Notes under the pieces: model-generated
What the model was told of the DNA's origin: nothing
Seen by the model: only the letters and a program-made list of their open reading frames with translations
Databases searched by the model: none
Program-made: the position numbers and the translations under genes
Shown here: positions 1-8,582 of the stretch, one piece after another
Layout: each line of letters starts with the position of its first letter
Position numbering within the stretch: the first letter of the stretch is position 1
Assembly: GCF_005160265.1 (NCBI RefSeq)
Contig: NZ_CP039865.1
Span: 2,318,828-2,382,827 of the forward strand
Length of the DNA: 64,000 nucleotides
Source of the DNA: Phreatobacter aquaticus
GTDB lineage: Bacteria; Pseudomonadota; Alphaproteobacteria; Rhizobiales; Phreatobacteraceae
Direction: 5' to 3'

Positions 1-1089
1 TAGTCCCGTTGGAAAGACGGCATCCGCAATTGCGCCTAGTCCAGTTGCGACCGCGAAGCGGACCGACTTTGTGGGCAACTTATCAGCCCATGTCTGGCTC
101 GTAGCAGAACGATGATAGTGTTGGACTAGCCCTTCGTTCGGATTCGTGACTTGAATCCATTGTTTAAAACGGTCAGCTTTCTCTAGTAATGCAGAAAATT
201 CACTAAATGAACGATCTCCGTTGTTTATAGATTCACGAATTAGCGGAAAATTTGGTAAAATAATATCATGAAACAAGGCAATCTCATTGTCATGAGATCT
301 CCGACGAACAAGGAACTCCATATGTTTTTCTTGGATTATCTCGCTATAAAGGGGGGATATAACAGGTTCTGACATATAATACGCAGAAAAGAACGTGTCT
401 GCTCTCGCGGTAACGAAATGTGACATAATGTAGGCGGGAGATAGCGTGCTGTGGCTGGGTGGTATTTTTTTGTGATAAATTTCATTTGCCAAATCAAAGT
501 CAATATTTGTATCTATTGCGTATCCATCATTAATTTTTATTAAGTCAAAACGGAAATTGTTGTCGATAATGTAATCGGGAGTAAGGTGTCTAATTATTTT
601 CCTTGCTATTTCATTAGAGAAATTGACATCGATTAAATCGTCCTGACATATTTTTATTATCGATTCTGGTCTGTTATCTCCAGAATATCTGTGAGGCCTC
701 GCCTTGTCGGCAATGAGAGTTGCAATTCGTTGGGCGTCATCGCGTCCCTTAAGGGCTCTCTCAACGGTCTCAAATATAGCCTCGCGGTAGTCCCCCTTCC
801 TCGGAGGTCTCTTGCCAGCGCCAATTGTAGCGGAGATAAATTGATGGCTCTTGGGTAGCCCTGCCGAGACAACCCCGAAAAAATTCGGGAGATAGGTTAG
901 CTGTACATTGGGATTTTTCAGAAGTATATCAAGGTCGGGGCCGCTAAATGCGGTCGCTAGTGAGGCTATTGCCCCGCGATGCATTAGAAGATGGGTTTTC
1001 CCGTAGAAAAATAGCGTTTCAGCAATCAGGCCAATGTCAATCTGGTCTTGATCGCCGGTACCCCGGAAAATCAGAGCGCTTTCAAACAT
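1..1089 (-). CDS. AT-rich hypothetical protein, C-terminus cut by window edge
   Basis: The minus-strand frame has no stop from position 1098 down to base 1, giving about 363 residues from an ATG at 1087-1089, with an in-frame TGA four codons upstream (1099-1101) supporting this start. The protein is soluble-looking, with many Asn, Ile, Asp and Lys; its last visible part (FAVATGLGAIADAVFP) resembles a Gly/Ala helix. I recognise no family. Base composition is far more AT-rich than every other gene here, with AT-ending codons such as AAT, ATT and TTT, which suggests recent acquisition. No strong ribosome site precedes the start. The stop lies beyond the left edge. An alternative internal start is the ATG at 982-984. 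Confidence 0.75.
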   Translation of the reverse strand, partial: MFESALIFRGTGDQDQIDIGLIAETLFFYGKTHLLMHRGAIASLATAFSGPDLDILLKNPNVQLTYLPNFFGVVSAGLPKSHQFISATIGAGKRPPRKGDYREAIFETVERALKGRDDAQRIATLIADKARPHRYSGDNRPESIIKICQDDLIDVNFSNEIARKIIRHLTPDYIIDNNFRFDLIKINDGYAIDTNIDFDLANEIYHKKIPPSHSTLSPAYIMSHFVTARADTFFSAYYMSEPVISPLYSEIIQEKHMEFLVRRRSHDNEIALFHDIILPNFPLIRESINNGDRSFSEFSALLEKADRFKQWIQVTNPNEGLVQHYHRSATSQTWADKLPTKSVRFAVATGLGAIADAVFPTGL

Positions 1090-1198
1090 TTGTCGCTGTC
1101 ACGCATCTGGTCATTGACTTAGAACTCACCTCAACATAGCAAAAATGATAAATATAATCTAGCCTATTAGCCAATATTCGCTTGCTCGCTTCGAGGCG

Positions 1199-1729
1199 TC
1201 ATCCCAACCTCCCCTCCTCATCCCACACCACCACCTTCTGCCTCTCCCCACCCCAACGCCACAGCACCAGATTCCGCATCCCCTCCGTCGCCCCATTGGC
1301 GAAGCTCGGCACCAGCGCACCCGCCGCGCCTTCGCGCCTCAGCCGTTCCGCCAGCGTCCATGAGGCCGGCTTGCGGCCTTCGGCGCGGTCCAGCGCCCAG
1401 GGGCAGGCAATTGCGGCGCGCGTCGTGCCGGCTTCTCCGCGGCCCGCCTCCGTCGCAAGGTCCACGATGTCGTCGCAGTCCACGTCATAGGTCACCACCG
1501 TCAGCGGCGGGAAGCGGCGGGCAAAGCCGTGGCTGACCTCGGCGAACATGCCTTCGATGGTCAGCGCCAGATAGAGCGCGGGCGTGCCCTTCGCGTTGAA
1601 CCGCCCGCCATGGATCGCCGCGCCCTCGCCCGACAGCGGCGTCCACGCCCAGCGCGGGTCATGCGCCCGGTAGGCAAGGCCGGTCCAGCGGATGAGCTTC
1701 ACCTCAGGCGAAACCGCCGGTGGCGACAT
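1199..1729 (-). CDS. RES-domain toxin of a type II toxin-antitoxin pair
   Basis: A 176-residue RES-family protein. Known RES toxins degrade cellular NAD+ and are neutralised by a partner Xre-type antitoxin. The conserved polar positions of the family are visible: R21 in YRAHD, R43 in GGRFN, Y53 in LYLAL and E64 in AEVSHG. The gene follows its antitoxin on the same strand; with the ATG used here the two overlap by 26 bases. A GTG at 1700-1702 (VKLIRW) just past the antitoxin stop also fits the usual family N-terminus and would remove the overlap. Function is assigned from family membership and the gene pairing. Confidence 0.85.
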   Translation of the reverse strand: MSPPAVSPEVKLIRWTGLAYRAHDPRWAWTPLSGEGAAIHGGRFNAKGTPALYLALTIEGMFAEVSHGFARRFPPLTVVTYDVDCDDIVDLATEAGRGEAGTTRAAIACPWALDRAEGRKPASWTLAERLRREGAAGALVPSFANGATEGMRNLVLWRWGGERQKVVVWDEEGRLG

Positions 1730-2135
1730 GGTCCAGCCAGTCGCGCAAGGGCCCGGCCTTGCCGTCCTTGACCAGGCTTTCCGCCGTCCGCCCGCCAAAG
1801 GCGGGCAGGGGCTCGGCGCGATACCAGGCCAGCGCCTGTTTCTCGCCGCCGGCCCAATCGCTCACGCGCGCAACGATCTCGACCATCTCGGTAACGCGTC
1901 CTTGCGTCTTCGGAGCGTTCGCCCGGGCAGTTCGATGGAATGTCTCCGGCTTCACGCCCATCGTGTCGGCCAGCTGCGCCTTCGACACGCCGAAGCGGTC
2001 CGCGACACGTTCGATGACGACCAGGCCATCCTTGCCGAAATAGCTGGCAGTACGGACCGTCCCGCGTGGGCCGACGGTCACGAACTGGCCCGTTGTGGAC
2101 TTGCGAGAAATCGTCTTTCCAGTCTTGGGAGCCAT
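1704..2135 (-). CDS. Xre/MbcA/ParS-type antitoxin of the RES toxin
   Basis: A 143-residue protein. The middle (about 55-105) looks like the Xre-like helical region of this family, and the C-terminal 45 residues carry the DUF2384 signature (ALAWYRAEPLPAFGGRT...ESLVKDG), the toxin-binding part. Antitoxin-first order, shared strand and overlap with the toxin gene are typical of res-xre loci, which usually autoregulate through the antitoxin-toxin complex. The ATG at 2135 is chosen because the upstream 18 residues are hydrophobic and atypical. No operator could be pinned down by eye. Confidence 0.82.
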   Translation of the reverse strand: MAPKTGKTISRKSTTGQFVTVGPRGTVRTASYFGKDGLVVIERVADRFGVSKAQLADTMGVKPETFHRTARANAPKTQGRVTEMVEIVARVSDWAGGEKQALAWYRAEPLPAFGGRTAESLVKDGKAGPLRDWLDHVATGGFA

Positions 2136-2208
2136 TGGTGAGCCATCTCGGTCGACAGAGAACAATGACAGAATATATGGCAGGTGCATCTGGGCGGCAA
2201 GCCGCCCC

Positions 2209-2895
2209 CTACCTCACGCCTTTGGCAAACCCCGCCACCGTCCCCACCACGCGTCCATCCTGCCCGGCAAAGCCGTGATAGCCCGCCGCCTGGCAGGGAT
2301 CGCCGCGATCCTGGCCACCGTCCATCCAGACCACCCTGACACGCGCGCCGCCCCAGGCCTTGAACGGCTCGACGCCGGAGGGCGGGGTGAAGCGGCAGCC
2401 ATCCTGCCGGTGGTGCACGACCAGCGTCGGCGGCAGGCTGGCCGCTGAGCCGATCTGGCCGCGGATTTCGTTGAGGAACCCCGCGGTGATCGCCATGCCG
2501 TTCGGCCGCGCCGACAAGGCACCGGCGAGCTGCAGCGTGCCGCGGCTGGTCGCGACCACCGTCACCGGCTTGTTGAACCGCGTGCGGAGATAGGTGATGG
2601 CGGATGAAGCCGACACGCCGGCATCGATCACCAGCGAGGCGACACCCGCCGAGGCATAGGCGGCGCGCGTGCGCACCAGCTGATTGCCGCGAAGCCCCGA
2701 GAACGAGCCATCCGGCCGGATGCCGAGATAGCCATTGCCGCCGGGGATCAGCACCACCGCCGCGCTCGGCCGGGCCGGAGCGTTCAACAACCCATAGCCG
2801 CCGGAGAGCTGCACCGCCTCTTCGGCGGCGGCCGCGGGCAGGGCGCCAAGAGTCAGGATCAGGAGGGCTGCACGGAGCGTGGCTGCGCGGGGCAT
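2209..2895 (-). CDS. exported alpha/beta-hydrolase-like protein
   Basis: 228 residues with a Sec signal peptide (hydrophobic 8-20, Ala-rich cleavage near residue 24). The mature part has alpha/beta-hydrolase hallmarks: an early strand ending in IPGGNG (possible oxyanion loop), a nucleophile-elbow-like TSRGT with S117, a later HHRQDGCRF segment that could hold the acid, and a YHGF near residue 209 as candidate catalytic His. The elbow lacks the usual G-X-S-X-G spacing, so activity is uncertain. A GAAGGA ribosome site lies 7 bases before the start. It stands alone between the toxin-antitoxin pair and a drug exporter. The substrate is unknown. Confidence 0.6.
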   Translation of the reverse strand: MPRAATLRAALLILTLGALPAAAAEEAVQLSGGYGLLNAPARPSAAVVLIPGGNGYLGIRPDGSFSGLRGNQLVRTRAAYASAGVASLVIDAGVSASSAITYLRTRFNKPVTVVATSRGTLQLAGALSARPNGMAITAGFLNEIRGQIGSAASLPPTLVVHHRQDGCRFTPPSGVEPFKAWGGARVRVVWMDGGQDRGDPCQAAGYHGFAGQDGRVVGTVAGFAKGVR

Positions 2896-2983
2896 GGCGT
2901 CGTCCTTCGCCTCTCGGGGGACGCGAAGGCTCGCATATCGGGTGGGCCGACGCCCGCCCGGATGACTACGGAACGCCCCTACC

Positions 2984-4222
2984 TCACGGGCCCTTCTGCG
3001 GGCGGAACAGCTTGCCGCGCTCCGCCACCAGAACCATGGCCAGCGCCAGCCAGCCGCAGACCGCGAACCCCGCTACGATCGGCAGCGCCGTGCCGTCGAA
3101 ATGCTGGCCGATCCAGAAGCCGATGAGGGCCGCACCCACCGTCGAGACGAAGCCCTGCACCGACGAGGCCGTGCCGGCGACATGGCCGAGCGGGTCCATC
3201 GCCATGGCGCCGAAATTCGACACCATCAGGCCGAAGCAGAACATGGTGGCGCACTGGAACAGCGAGAAGGTCCACAGCGTCTCGTGGCCGGTGAAGGCCA
3301 CCAGCGCATGCAGCGCGGTGACGGTGAGATAGCCAAGAAGCGCGCCATGCGACACGCGGCGCATGCCAAAGCGCTCGACGATCTTCGAATTGAGGAACGA
3401 GGCGAGCGCCATGAAGCCCGCCACCACGGCGAAGATCACGGTGAAGATGTCGCCCGCCTTGAACACGTCGACGAACAATTGCTGCGCGGCATTGATGAAG
3501 CCGAAAAGGCCGCCCACCATGAAGGTCATGGCCAGCATGTAGCCGACCGGCACGCGCAGCGTGAGGCAGAGCCGGAAGGCGGCGAGGATCGGCTTCACCT
3601 CGATCGGCGAGCGGTCGTCGGCATGCAGCGTCTCCGGCAGCTTGGCGATCACCCAGGCCGACACGACGACGCCGAACAGGCCGAGCAGGATGAAGATCCA
3701 GCGCCAGGGCGCCACCAGCACGATGGCCTGGCCGATGGAAGGCGCGAGGATCGGCACGGCCAGGAACACGATGAAGGTGAGCGACATCACCCGCGCCATC
3801 TGCCGTCCCGAATAGGTGTCGCGGACGATCGACACGGCGAGCACGCGGGTGCCGGCTGCGCCGATGCCCTGCACCACGCGGGCAATCATCATGGTGGTGA
3901 AGTCGGGCGCGAAGGCTGCCGCCAGGCTCGCCAGCGCATAGATAGCGAGGCCGCCGAGCAGGATGGGGCGGCGGCCGAACCGGTCGGCGAGCGTGCCATA
4001 GATGATCTGCGCCGCGCCAAAGCCCAAGAGATAGGACGTGATCACCCATTGCCGGTCGTTGGCGGAGGTGATGCCGAGCGCGTCCCCGATCTCCGGCAGC
4101 GCCGGCAGCATGGAATCGATGGCGAGCGCATTGGTCGCCATGAGGGCGGCCATCAGCGCGACGAACTGGCGGAAGCCCAGCCCCGGATAGGGCCCGGCGG
4201 CCGGTGTCTCTGTCTGGGTCAT
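2984..4222 (-). CDS. Bcr/CflA-type MFS drug efflux transporter
   Basis: 412 residues, twelve predicted membrane segments, the usual length for the Bcr/CflA subfamily of the major facilitator superfamily. Helix 1 carries NALAIDSMLPALPEIG (family: acidic residue in TM1), and the loop between helices 2 and 3 has the MFS motif GTLADRFGRRP. Members export drugs such as bicyclomycin or chloramphenicol by proton antiport in the inner membrane. The start MTQTETP is chosen because the 25 upstream in-frame residues are basic and unlike the family. No regulator lies immediately adjacent. The substrate is not predictable. Confidence 0.88.
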   Translation of the reverse strand: MTQTETPAAGPYPGLGFRQFVALMAALMATNALAIDSMLPALPEIGDALGITSANDRQWVITSYLLGFGAAQIIYGTLADRFGRRPILLGGLAIYALASLAAAFAPDFTTMMIARVVQGIGAAGTRVLAVSIVRDTYSGRQMARVMSLTFIVFLAVPILAPSIGQAIVLVAPWRWIFILLGLFGVVVSAWVIAKLPETLHADDRSPIEVKPILAAFRLCLTLRVPVGYMLAMTFMVGGLFGFINAAQQLFVDVFKAGDIFTVIFAVVAGFMALASFLNSKIVERFGMRRVSHGALLGYLTVTALHALVAFTGHETLWTFSLFQCATMFCFGLMVSNFGAMAMDPLGHVAGTASSVQGFVSTVGAALIGFWIGQHFDGTALPIVAGFAVCGWLALAMVLVAERGKLFRPQKGP

Positions 4223-4366
4223 GGTTCTTGTACAGCCGGGGATGCGGAGGCCGCTCGAGCTTCGGGAGCGGTCCAGGCGCAGAATATTGCACTGCAATAA
4301 CCGCTTGCGGCGGCCATGGCTAGCACCCTGCGGTAGGCCGGCCCCGCGTCAGGCGGGGTGCTGCCC

Positions 4367-5236
4367 CTAACCCGCGACCAGTCTCGGCCGCATCTGCCGC
4401 GTCAGCCTGGGGTCGACGACGTCGAGCCGGAACACCGCATCGGCCAACTGGCGATCGGGCTCGATGGTCAGTGTTTCCGCTTCATTGGGCAGGAGCACCG
4501 CGACATCCCGAATGCCGAGATCGGCCAGCTGGAACGGCGTGCCGTGACCATATTCCAGATGGCCCCGGCCAATGATGCCGATCACCAGCGGCGGCTCGGG
4601 CACGGCGCGGGCTCGCGCAATGTTGCAGGCAAAGGCCCGGTCCCAGCATTGCTGGGCGCGCACGAAACGGTCGAAGCCGGGATCGTCGGGCGAGCGGACC
4701 GGGCCGGTGGGGCCAGGCGCGCGGCCACCGGCACCCGTCAGGTCGAACAGATAGCGGCGATAGGCCGGCGTTGCGGTGGCAGACGGCGTCAGCCCGTCGC
4801 GCTCAGCTTCCGGGATCGCGTCCCAGCCATCCTTGCCGACGCGCGTCACCAGTGGGCGATGGCAGTTCAGCGCCAGCATGGGCACACGCTGCTGCCGGCA
4901 GAAATGGAACAGCGGCAGGTAGATTTCCGGCGGAAAGCCCCAGACCGTCTGCCATTCGCTGGCCTCGAGAAAGGCCCGGGTGTCGAACGCACCCGCCACC
5001 CAGTGGTCGAGCACGGGCTGGACGCGCCTTGGGAACATCTCGAATCCCAGGGCGATGTTCGGATTGTGCGCGGCGATCATCACCGCGACATGCAACTGCC
5101 AACGATGGATCTCGGCCACGTCATGGCTCTCGCCAATAAGCACGACCTGCTTTTGCGCCAGCTCCGCCATGAGGGTGCCCTGGTCGAGTACGGTTCCGCT
5201 GCGCGGATCGAGCCATGTGGCGGGCTGATGGATCAT
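4367..5236 (-). CDS. ChaN-family (DUF399) iron/heme-related protein
   Basis: 289 residues matching the ChaN family (uncharacterised iron-regulated proteins; Campylobacter ChaN is a heme-binding lipoprotein). Visible signatures are VVLIGESHDVAEIHRWQ near the N-terminus, ALGFEMFPRRVQPVLD, the EWQTVWGF segment and IGIIGRGHLEYGHGTPFQL near the C-terminus. Unlike ChaN itself, no signal peptide or lipobox is seen at this start, so this copy may be cytosolic or the true start may differ. It is on the same strand as the MFS gene but 144 bases separate them. Family assignment is good; biochemical role is inferred only. Confidence 0.75.
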   Translation of the reverse strand: MIHQPATWLDPRSGTVLDQGTLMAELAQKQVVLIGESHDVAEIHRWQLHVAVMIAAHNPNIALGFEMFPRRVQPVLDHWVAGAFDTRAFLEASEWQTVWGFPPEIYLPLFHFCRQQRVPMLALNCHRPLVTRVGKDGWDAIPEAERDGLTPSATATPAYRRYLFDLTGAGGRAPGPTGPVRSPDDPGFDRFVRAQQCWDRAFACNIARARAVPEPPLVIGIIGRGHLEYGHGTPFQLADLGIRDVAVLLPNEAETLTIEPDRQLADAVFRLDVVDPRLTRQMRPRLVAG

Positions 5237-5443
5237 GAACGGCCTGGTCTTGGAGATTGATGGAGATTAGCGGCGCGAATCCAATAAAATCTTGATGAAA
5301 TTTGTCAAGTTAACCGGCGCCGCACGGCAGGTGCTGCAGATGACGTCCGGCATGGGCCGCTCGGAGGGCTTGCCGCCGTGCTGGAAATGCCATTCTCTCT
5401 TGTCTGAAATATCGTTTCAAAAACGCTTCAGGAGAGACGCTCG

Positions 5444-6421
5444 ATGCCGCCCCATAGCCGCCGGACCATCCTTGCCGCCACTGCCGGCCTAGCCGCGGCC
5501 CATGTTTTGCCAGCCCGCGCGCAATCCTTTCCCGATCGCCGCGTGACGCTGATCGTGCCGTTCCCGCCTGGCGGTCCGGTGGACCTGACAGCCCGCGAGA
5601 TCGGGCAGAAGCTGTCGAGCTACTGGAACCAGCCGGTGATCATCGAGAACCGTCCGGGCGCCGATGCGGTCATCGGGGCGCAGGCGGTCTCCAAGGCCGC
5701 GCCCGACGGCTACACCATGCTGGTCTGCGCCATCCATCATTCGGTCCATCCGAGCCTCAAGCCGAACCTGCCCTACAATTTCCTCGAGGACTTTCTGCCC
5801 ATCAGCGGCGCGGGCATCTTTCCGATCATCGTCTGCGCTCATCCCTCACTGCCGTTCCAGGACATCAAGGGCCTGATCGCCCATGCCAAGGCCAATCCGG
5901 GCAAGCTCTCGTTCGGGTCCGCGGGGATGGGCGGCGGCACCCATCTGGCGGGCGAATTGTTCAAGAGCATCACCGGCACCGACATGCTGCATGTCGCCCA
6001 TCGCGGCAGCGCGCCGGCCATGGCGAGCCTGCTCGGAAACCATGTGCAGCTGATGTTCGCCGATGGTCCGACAGCCGTTCCCCAGGTGGAGGCCAAGACG
6101 GTCCGCGCCCTGGGCATCTCGCCGGCGCGGCTGCCGCTTCTGCCCGATATCCCCACCATGGCGGAAGCCGGCCTGCCGACTTTCGACGCCCATTCCTGGT
6201 CTGGCATCGTCGTGCCGAAAGGCACGCCTGCCGACGTCGTCGCCAAGCTCAATGCCGATGTCGTGCGCGCGCTGAAAGAGCCGGACACCAGCGAGCGGCT
6301 GCTGCGTTTCGCGGCCCAGCCGGCGCCGATGTCGACCGAGCAGTTCGGCGCCTTCCTCAAGGCCGAGACGGCGAAATGGGCGGCGGTCATCAAGGCGGCG
6401 AATATTCCCATGCAGCAATGA
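5444..6421 (+). CDS. Bug/TctC-family periplasmic solute-binding protein
   Basis: 325 residues. The N-terminus PHSRRTILAATAGLAAA...ARA is a signal peptide with a twin-arginine-like pair. The mature start FPDRRVTLIVPFPPGGPVDLTAR is the classic Bug (tripartite tricarboxylate transporter receptor) opening, with the PFPPGG ligand loop, followed by IIENRPGADAVIGAQAV, also diagnostic. Such proteins bind carboxylates or amides and usually work with TctAB membrane subunits, but none is encoded nearby, so it is an orphan receptor as in many Bug families. Strong AGGAGAG ribosome site 7 bases before the ATG. Confidence 0.9.
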   Translation: MPPHSRRTILAATAGLAAAHVLPARAQSFPDRRVTLIVPFPPGGPVDLTAREIGQKLSSYWNQPVIIENRPGADAVIGAQAVSKAAPDGYTMLVCAIHHSVHPSLKPNLPYNFLEDFLPISGAGIFPIIVCAHPSLPFQDIKGLIAHAKANPGKLSFGSAGMGGGTHLAGELFKSITGTDMLHVAHRGSAPAMASLLGNHVQLMFADGPTAVPQVEAKTVRALGISPARLPLLPDIPTMAEAGLPTFDAHSWSGIVVPKGTPADVVAKLNADVVRALKEPDTSERLLRFAAQPAPMSTEQFGAFLKAETAKWAAVIKAANIPMQQ

Positions 6422-6526
6422 CAGCGAGCGCGGGTTCGGCGGCCGACATGCCGCGCCGTTGAACCTTGGTTGTCGCGACGGCGACCCATGGCTGGCACGT
6501 GACATCACGGTGCCCCGGAGCCTGCC

Positions 6527-7009
6527 ATGATCCGCCTCGTTCTCGCATTCCTGCTGTCCTTGACTGCGACCTGGCCGATCACGGCCGCCGAGGCCCCGCG
6601 TCAGCCGGGCCCGGTGGATGCGATCCAGGCGATCTATGTGGCCTATCGGGGCGCCACGCTCGGCGGCCCGGCTCTCCGCCAGGTCTACAGCGCGCGGCTG
6701 ACCCGCCTCATCGCGGCCGATGAAGCCGCGACCCCTGAGGGCGAGGTCGGAACCATCGACTGGGATGTGTTCGTCAACGGCAATGATTGGCGGCTGGGAC
6801 CGGTCACCGTCGATCTCATCGCCCAGTCCGGCGATCGTGCCGAAGTGCGCGCCCGCTTCACCAATCACGAACAGCCGCGCGAGAACCGGTTCGACTTGGT
6901 CCGCGAGGGCGGCCGCTGGCTGGTCGACGACATCCGCACGACCAACTCGCAAGGTCCCTGGTCGATGGTGAAAACGCTCACGGACGCGGCCTCCCGCCCT
7001 CCCCAATAG
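6527..7009 (+). CDS. small exported protein, DUF3828-like
   Basis: 160 residues with a clear Sec signal peptide (1-21, cleavage after ITA or TAA). The mature part, with AIQAIYVAY, VDLIAQSGDRAEVRARF and LVREGGRWLVDDI, has the layout of DUF3828 proteins, a small cystatin/NTF2-like fold of unknown function in the periplasm. A GGAG ribosome site sits 6 bases upstream. It is 105 bases behind the Bug protein and 93 bases ahead of the ArsR gene, so its operon membership is unclear. I am fairly sure of export but only moderately of the family. Confidence 0.6.
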   Translation: MIRLVLAFLLSLTATWPITAAEAPRQPGPVDAIQAIYVAYRGATLGGPALRQVYSARLTRLIAADEAATPEGEVGTIDWDVFVNGNDWRLGPVTVDLIAQSGDRAEVRARFTNHEQPRENRFDLVREGGRWLVDDIRTTNSQGPWSMVKTLTDAASRPPQ

Positions 7010-7101
7010 ACGGCGAAGCGATACCCAGGCTGACGCCTTGACGCGCCGATAGGATCTTTGTATTTAACCGATGAGTTAATTACAGGGGCAATGTCCATCG
7101 C

Positions 7102-7449
7102 ATGGCAGCCGACCAGCTGAGCCTCACCCTGTCGGCCCTCGCGGATCCGACACGCCGGGCGATCCTTGCGCGGCTGTCGCAAGGCGAGGCCTCCGTCACC
7201 GATCTTGCCGAGCCGTTTGCCATGAGCCTTCCGGCGGTCTCCAAACATCTCAAGGTGCTGGAACGGGCGGGCCTGATCAGCCGCGGGCGGGAAGCGCAAT
7301 GGCGACCGTGCCGGCTGGAGGCGGCCCCGCTGGGCGAAGTCGCAGGCTGGCTCGACCATTACCGCCGCTTCTGGGACGCAAGTTTCGACCGCCTCGACGC
7401 GTACCTGCAAGCGCTTCAGAAAGGATCCCCCGATGACCGCAACCACTGA
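7102..7449 (+). CDS. ArsR-family winged-helix regulator
   Basis: 115 residues covering one ArsR/SmtB winged helix: ALADPTRRAILARLSQGEASVTDLA followed by recognition helix SLPAVSKHLKVLERAGLI. There is no metal-binding Cys pair (no ELCVCDL), so it belongs to the non-metal subgroup that typically precedes SRPBCC (AHSA1) genes and represses its own operon. It overlaps the next gene by 17 bases, giving translational coupling. An AT-rich stretch, tttgtatttaaccgatgagttaa beginning near 7059, lies just upstream and probably contains the promoter and operator. Confidence 0.88.
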   Translation: MAADQLSLTLSALADPTRRAILARLSQGEASVTDLAEPFAMSLPAVSKHLKVLERAGLISRGREAQWRPCRLEAAPLGEVAGWLDHYRRFWDASFDRLDAYLQALQKGSPDDRNH

Positions 7450-7954
7450 CCGTCTGACCGGCGATTTCGCCATATCCCGCGAGGTCCAGGCGTCTCTGGC
7501 GCTGGTCTGGAAGGTCTGGACCGAAGCCGATCACCTCGCACGCTGGTTCGGCCCTGTCGGGTTCACCGTTGTTGGCAGCACGCTGGACCTCAAGCCCGGT
7601 GGCCGCTTCCACTACGGCATGCGCGCGCCGGGCGGCGCGACGATGTGGGGATTGTGGACGTTCCGCGAGATCGTGGAGAATGAACGTCTGGTCTTTGTCG
7701 CGGGCTTTTCCGACGAGGCGGGTGGGGTGACCGTCCATCCGATGGCGCCGACCTGGCCGCGCGAAATGCTGTCCACCGTGATCTTCACGGAAACGGCCCG
7801 AGGCACGATGTTGCGGCTCGAGGCTCGGGCACTCAATCCGACGGAGATCGAGGCCCAGACCTTCGACCAGGGCAAGGCCGGCATGACCCAGGGCTGGGGC
7901 GGAACGTTCGGCCAGCTGGAGACCTATCTGCGATCGGTGCAGGATAAGGCCTGA
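7433..7954 (+). CDS. SRPBCC (AHSA1-type) domain protein
   Basis: 173 residues, one START/Bet v1-like AHSA1 domain: opening strand ISREVQASLALVWKVWTEADHLARWFGP, then LDLKPGGRFHYGM and GWGGTFGQLETYL at the C-terminal helix. These proteins bind hydrophobic ligands; individual functions are mostly unknown. It is cotranscribed with the ArsR gene (17-base overlap) and its stop shares a base with the next start (TGATG). The ArsR-SRPBCC pairing is a very common arrangement in soil proteobacteria. Confidence 0.85.
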   Translation: MTATTDRLTGDFAISREVQASLALVWKVWTEADHLARWFGPVGFTVVGSTLDLKPGGRFHYGMRAPGGATMWGLWTFREIVENERLVFVAGFSDEAGGVTVHPMAPTWPREMLSTVIFTETARGTMLRLEARALNPTEIEAQTFDQGKAGMTQGWGGTFGQLETYLRSVQDKA

Positions 7955-8496
7955 TGGCAAGGAGCTTCCGGATCATGACCTACGCCCTGATCACGCTCGT
8001 CGTTCTGATTGCCGGCCTCTGCGCCTACGCGACGACCCGGCCCGATTCCTTCCGGCTGGAGCGATCCATCGTCATCGCCGCATCGCCTGAGAAAATCCTG
8101 CCGCTGATCGCCAACTTCCACCGTTGGGCGGAGTGGTCGCCGTTCGAAAAGATCGACCCGACCATGACCCGCACTTTCGGCGGGCAGCCGAGTGGTGTCG
8201 GCGCCACCTATGGCTGGGCCGGCACCGGCAAGGCGGGCGCCGGACGGATGGAGATCACCGGCCAGACGCCCGAGAGTGTCACGATCAAGCTCGATTTCTC
8301 CAAACCCTTCGAGGCCCACAACATCGCCGAGTTCACCATCCGGCCCGAGGGGGGTGGCACGCGTGTCACGTGGGCGATGCATGGCCCGAGCCCGTTCATC
8401 ACCAAGCTGATCACGATCTTCGTCAGCATGGACCGCATGGTCGGCAAGGATTTCGAGGCGGGCCTGGCCAGCATGAAGCAGGTTGCCGAGCGCTAG
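7954..8496 (+). CDS. membrane-anchored SRPBCC (polyketide cyclase-like) protein
   Basis: 180 residues. An N-terminal hydrophobic helix (about 8-26, TYALITLVVLIAGLCAY) is followed by a Bet v1-like domain with IVIAASPEKILPLIANFHRWAEWSPFEK, typical of the YndB/polyketide-cyclase branch. The helix makes it a likely inner-membrane-anchored protein facing the periplasm. A second in-frame ATG at 7975, preceded by AGGAG, would shorten the N-terminus by seven residues and keep the helix. It is coupled to the preceding SRPBCC gene by a one-base overlap. Ligand unknown. Confidence 0.78.
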   Translation: MARSFRIMTYALITLVVLIAGLCAYATTRPDSFRLERSIVIAASPEKILPLIANFHRWAEWSPFEKIDPTMTRTFGGQPSGVGATYGWAGTGKAGAGRMEITGQTPESVTIKLDFSKPFEAHNIAEFTIRPEGGGTRVTWAMHGPSPFITKLITIFVSMDRMVGKDFEAGLASMKQVAER

Positions 8497-8582
8497 TCCC
8501 AACCTCCCGCAATTATTGCAGCAGTGTCGCGACCGGCGGCGGGCTGCTGCGTTGACCCTCAACATCTGCGGAGTTTCTTCCG

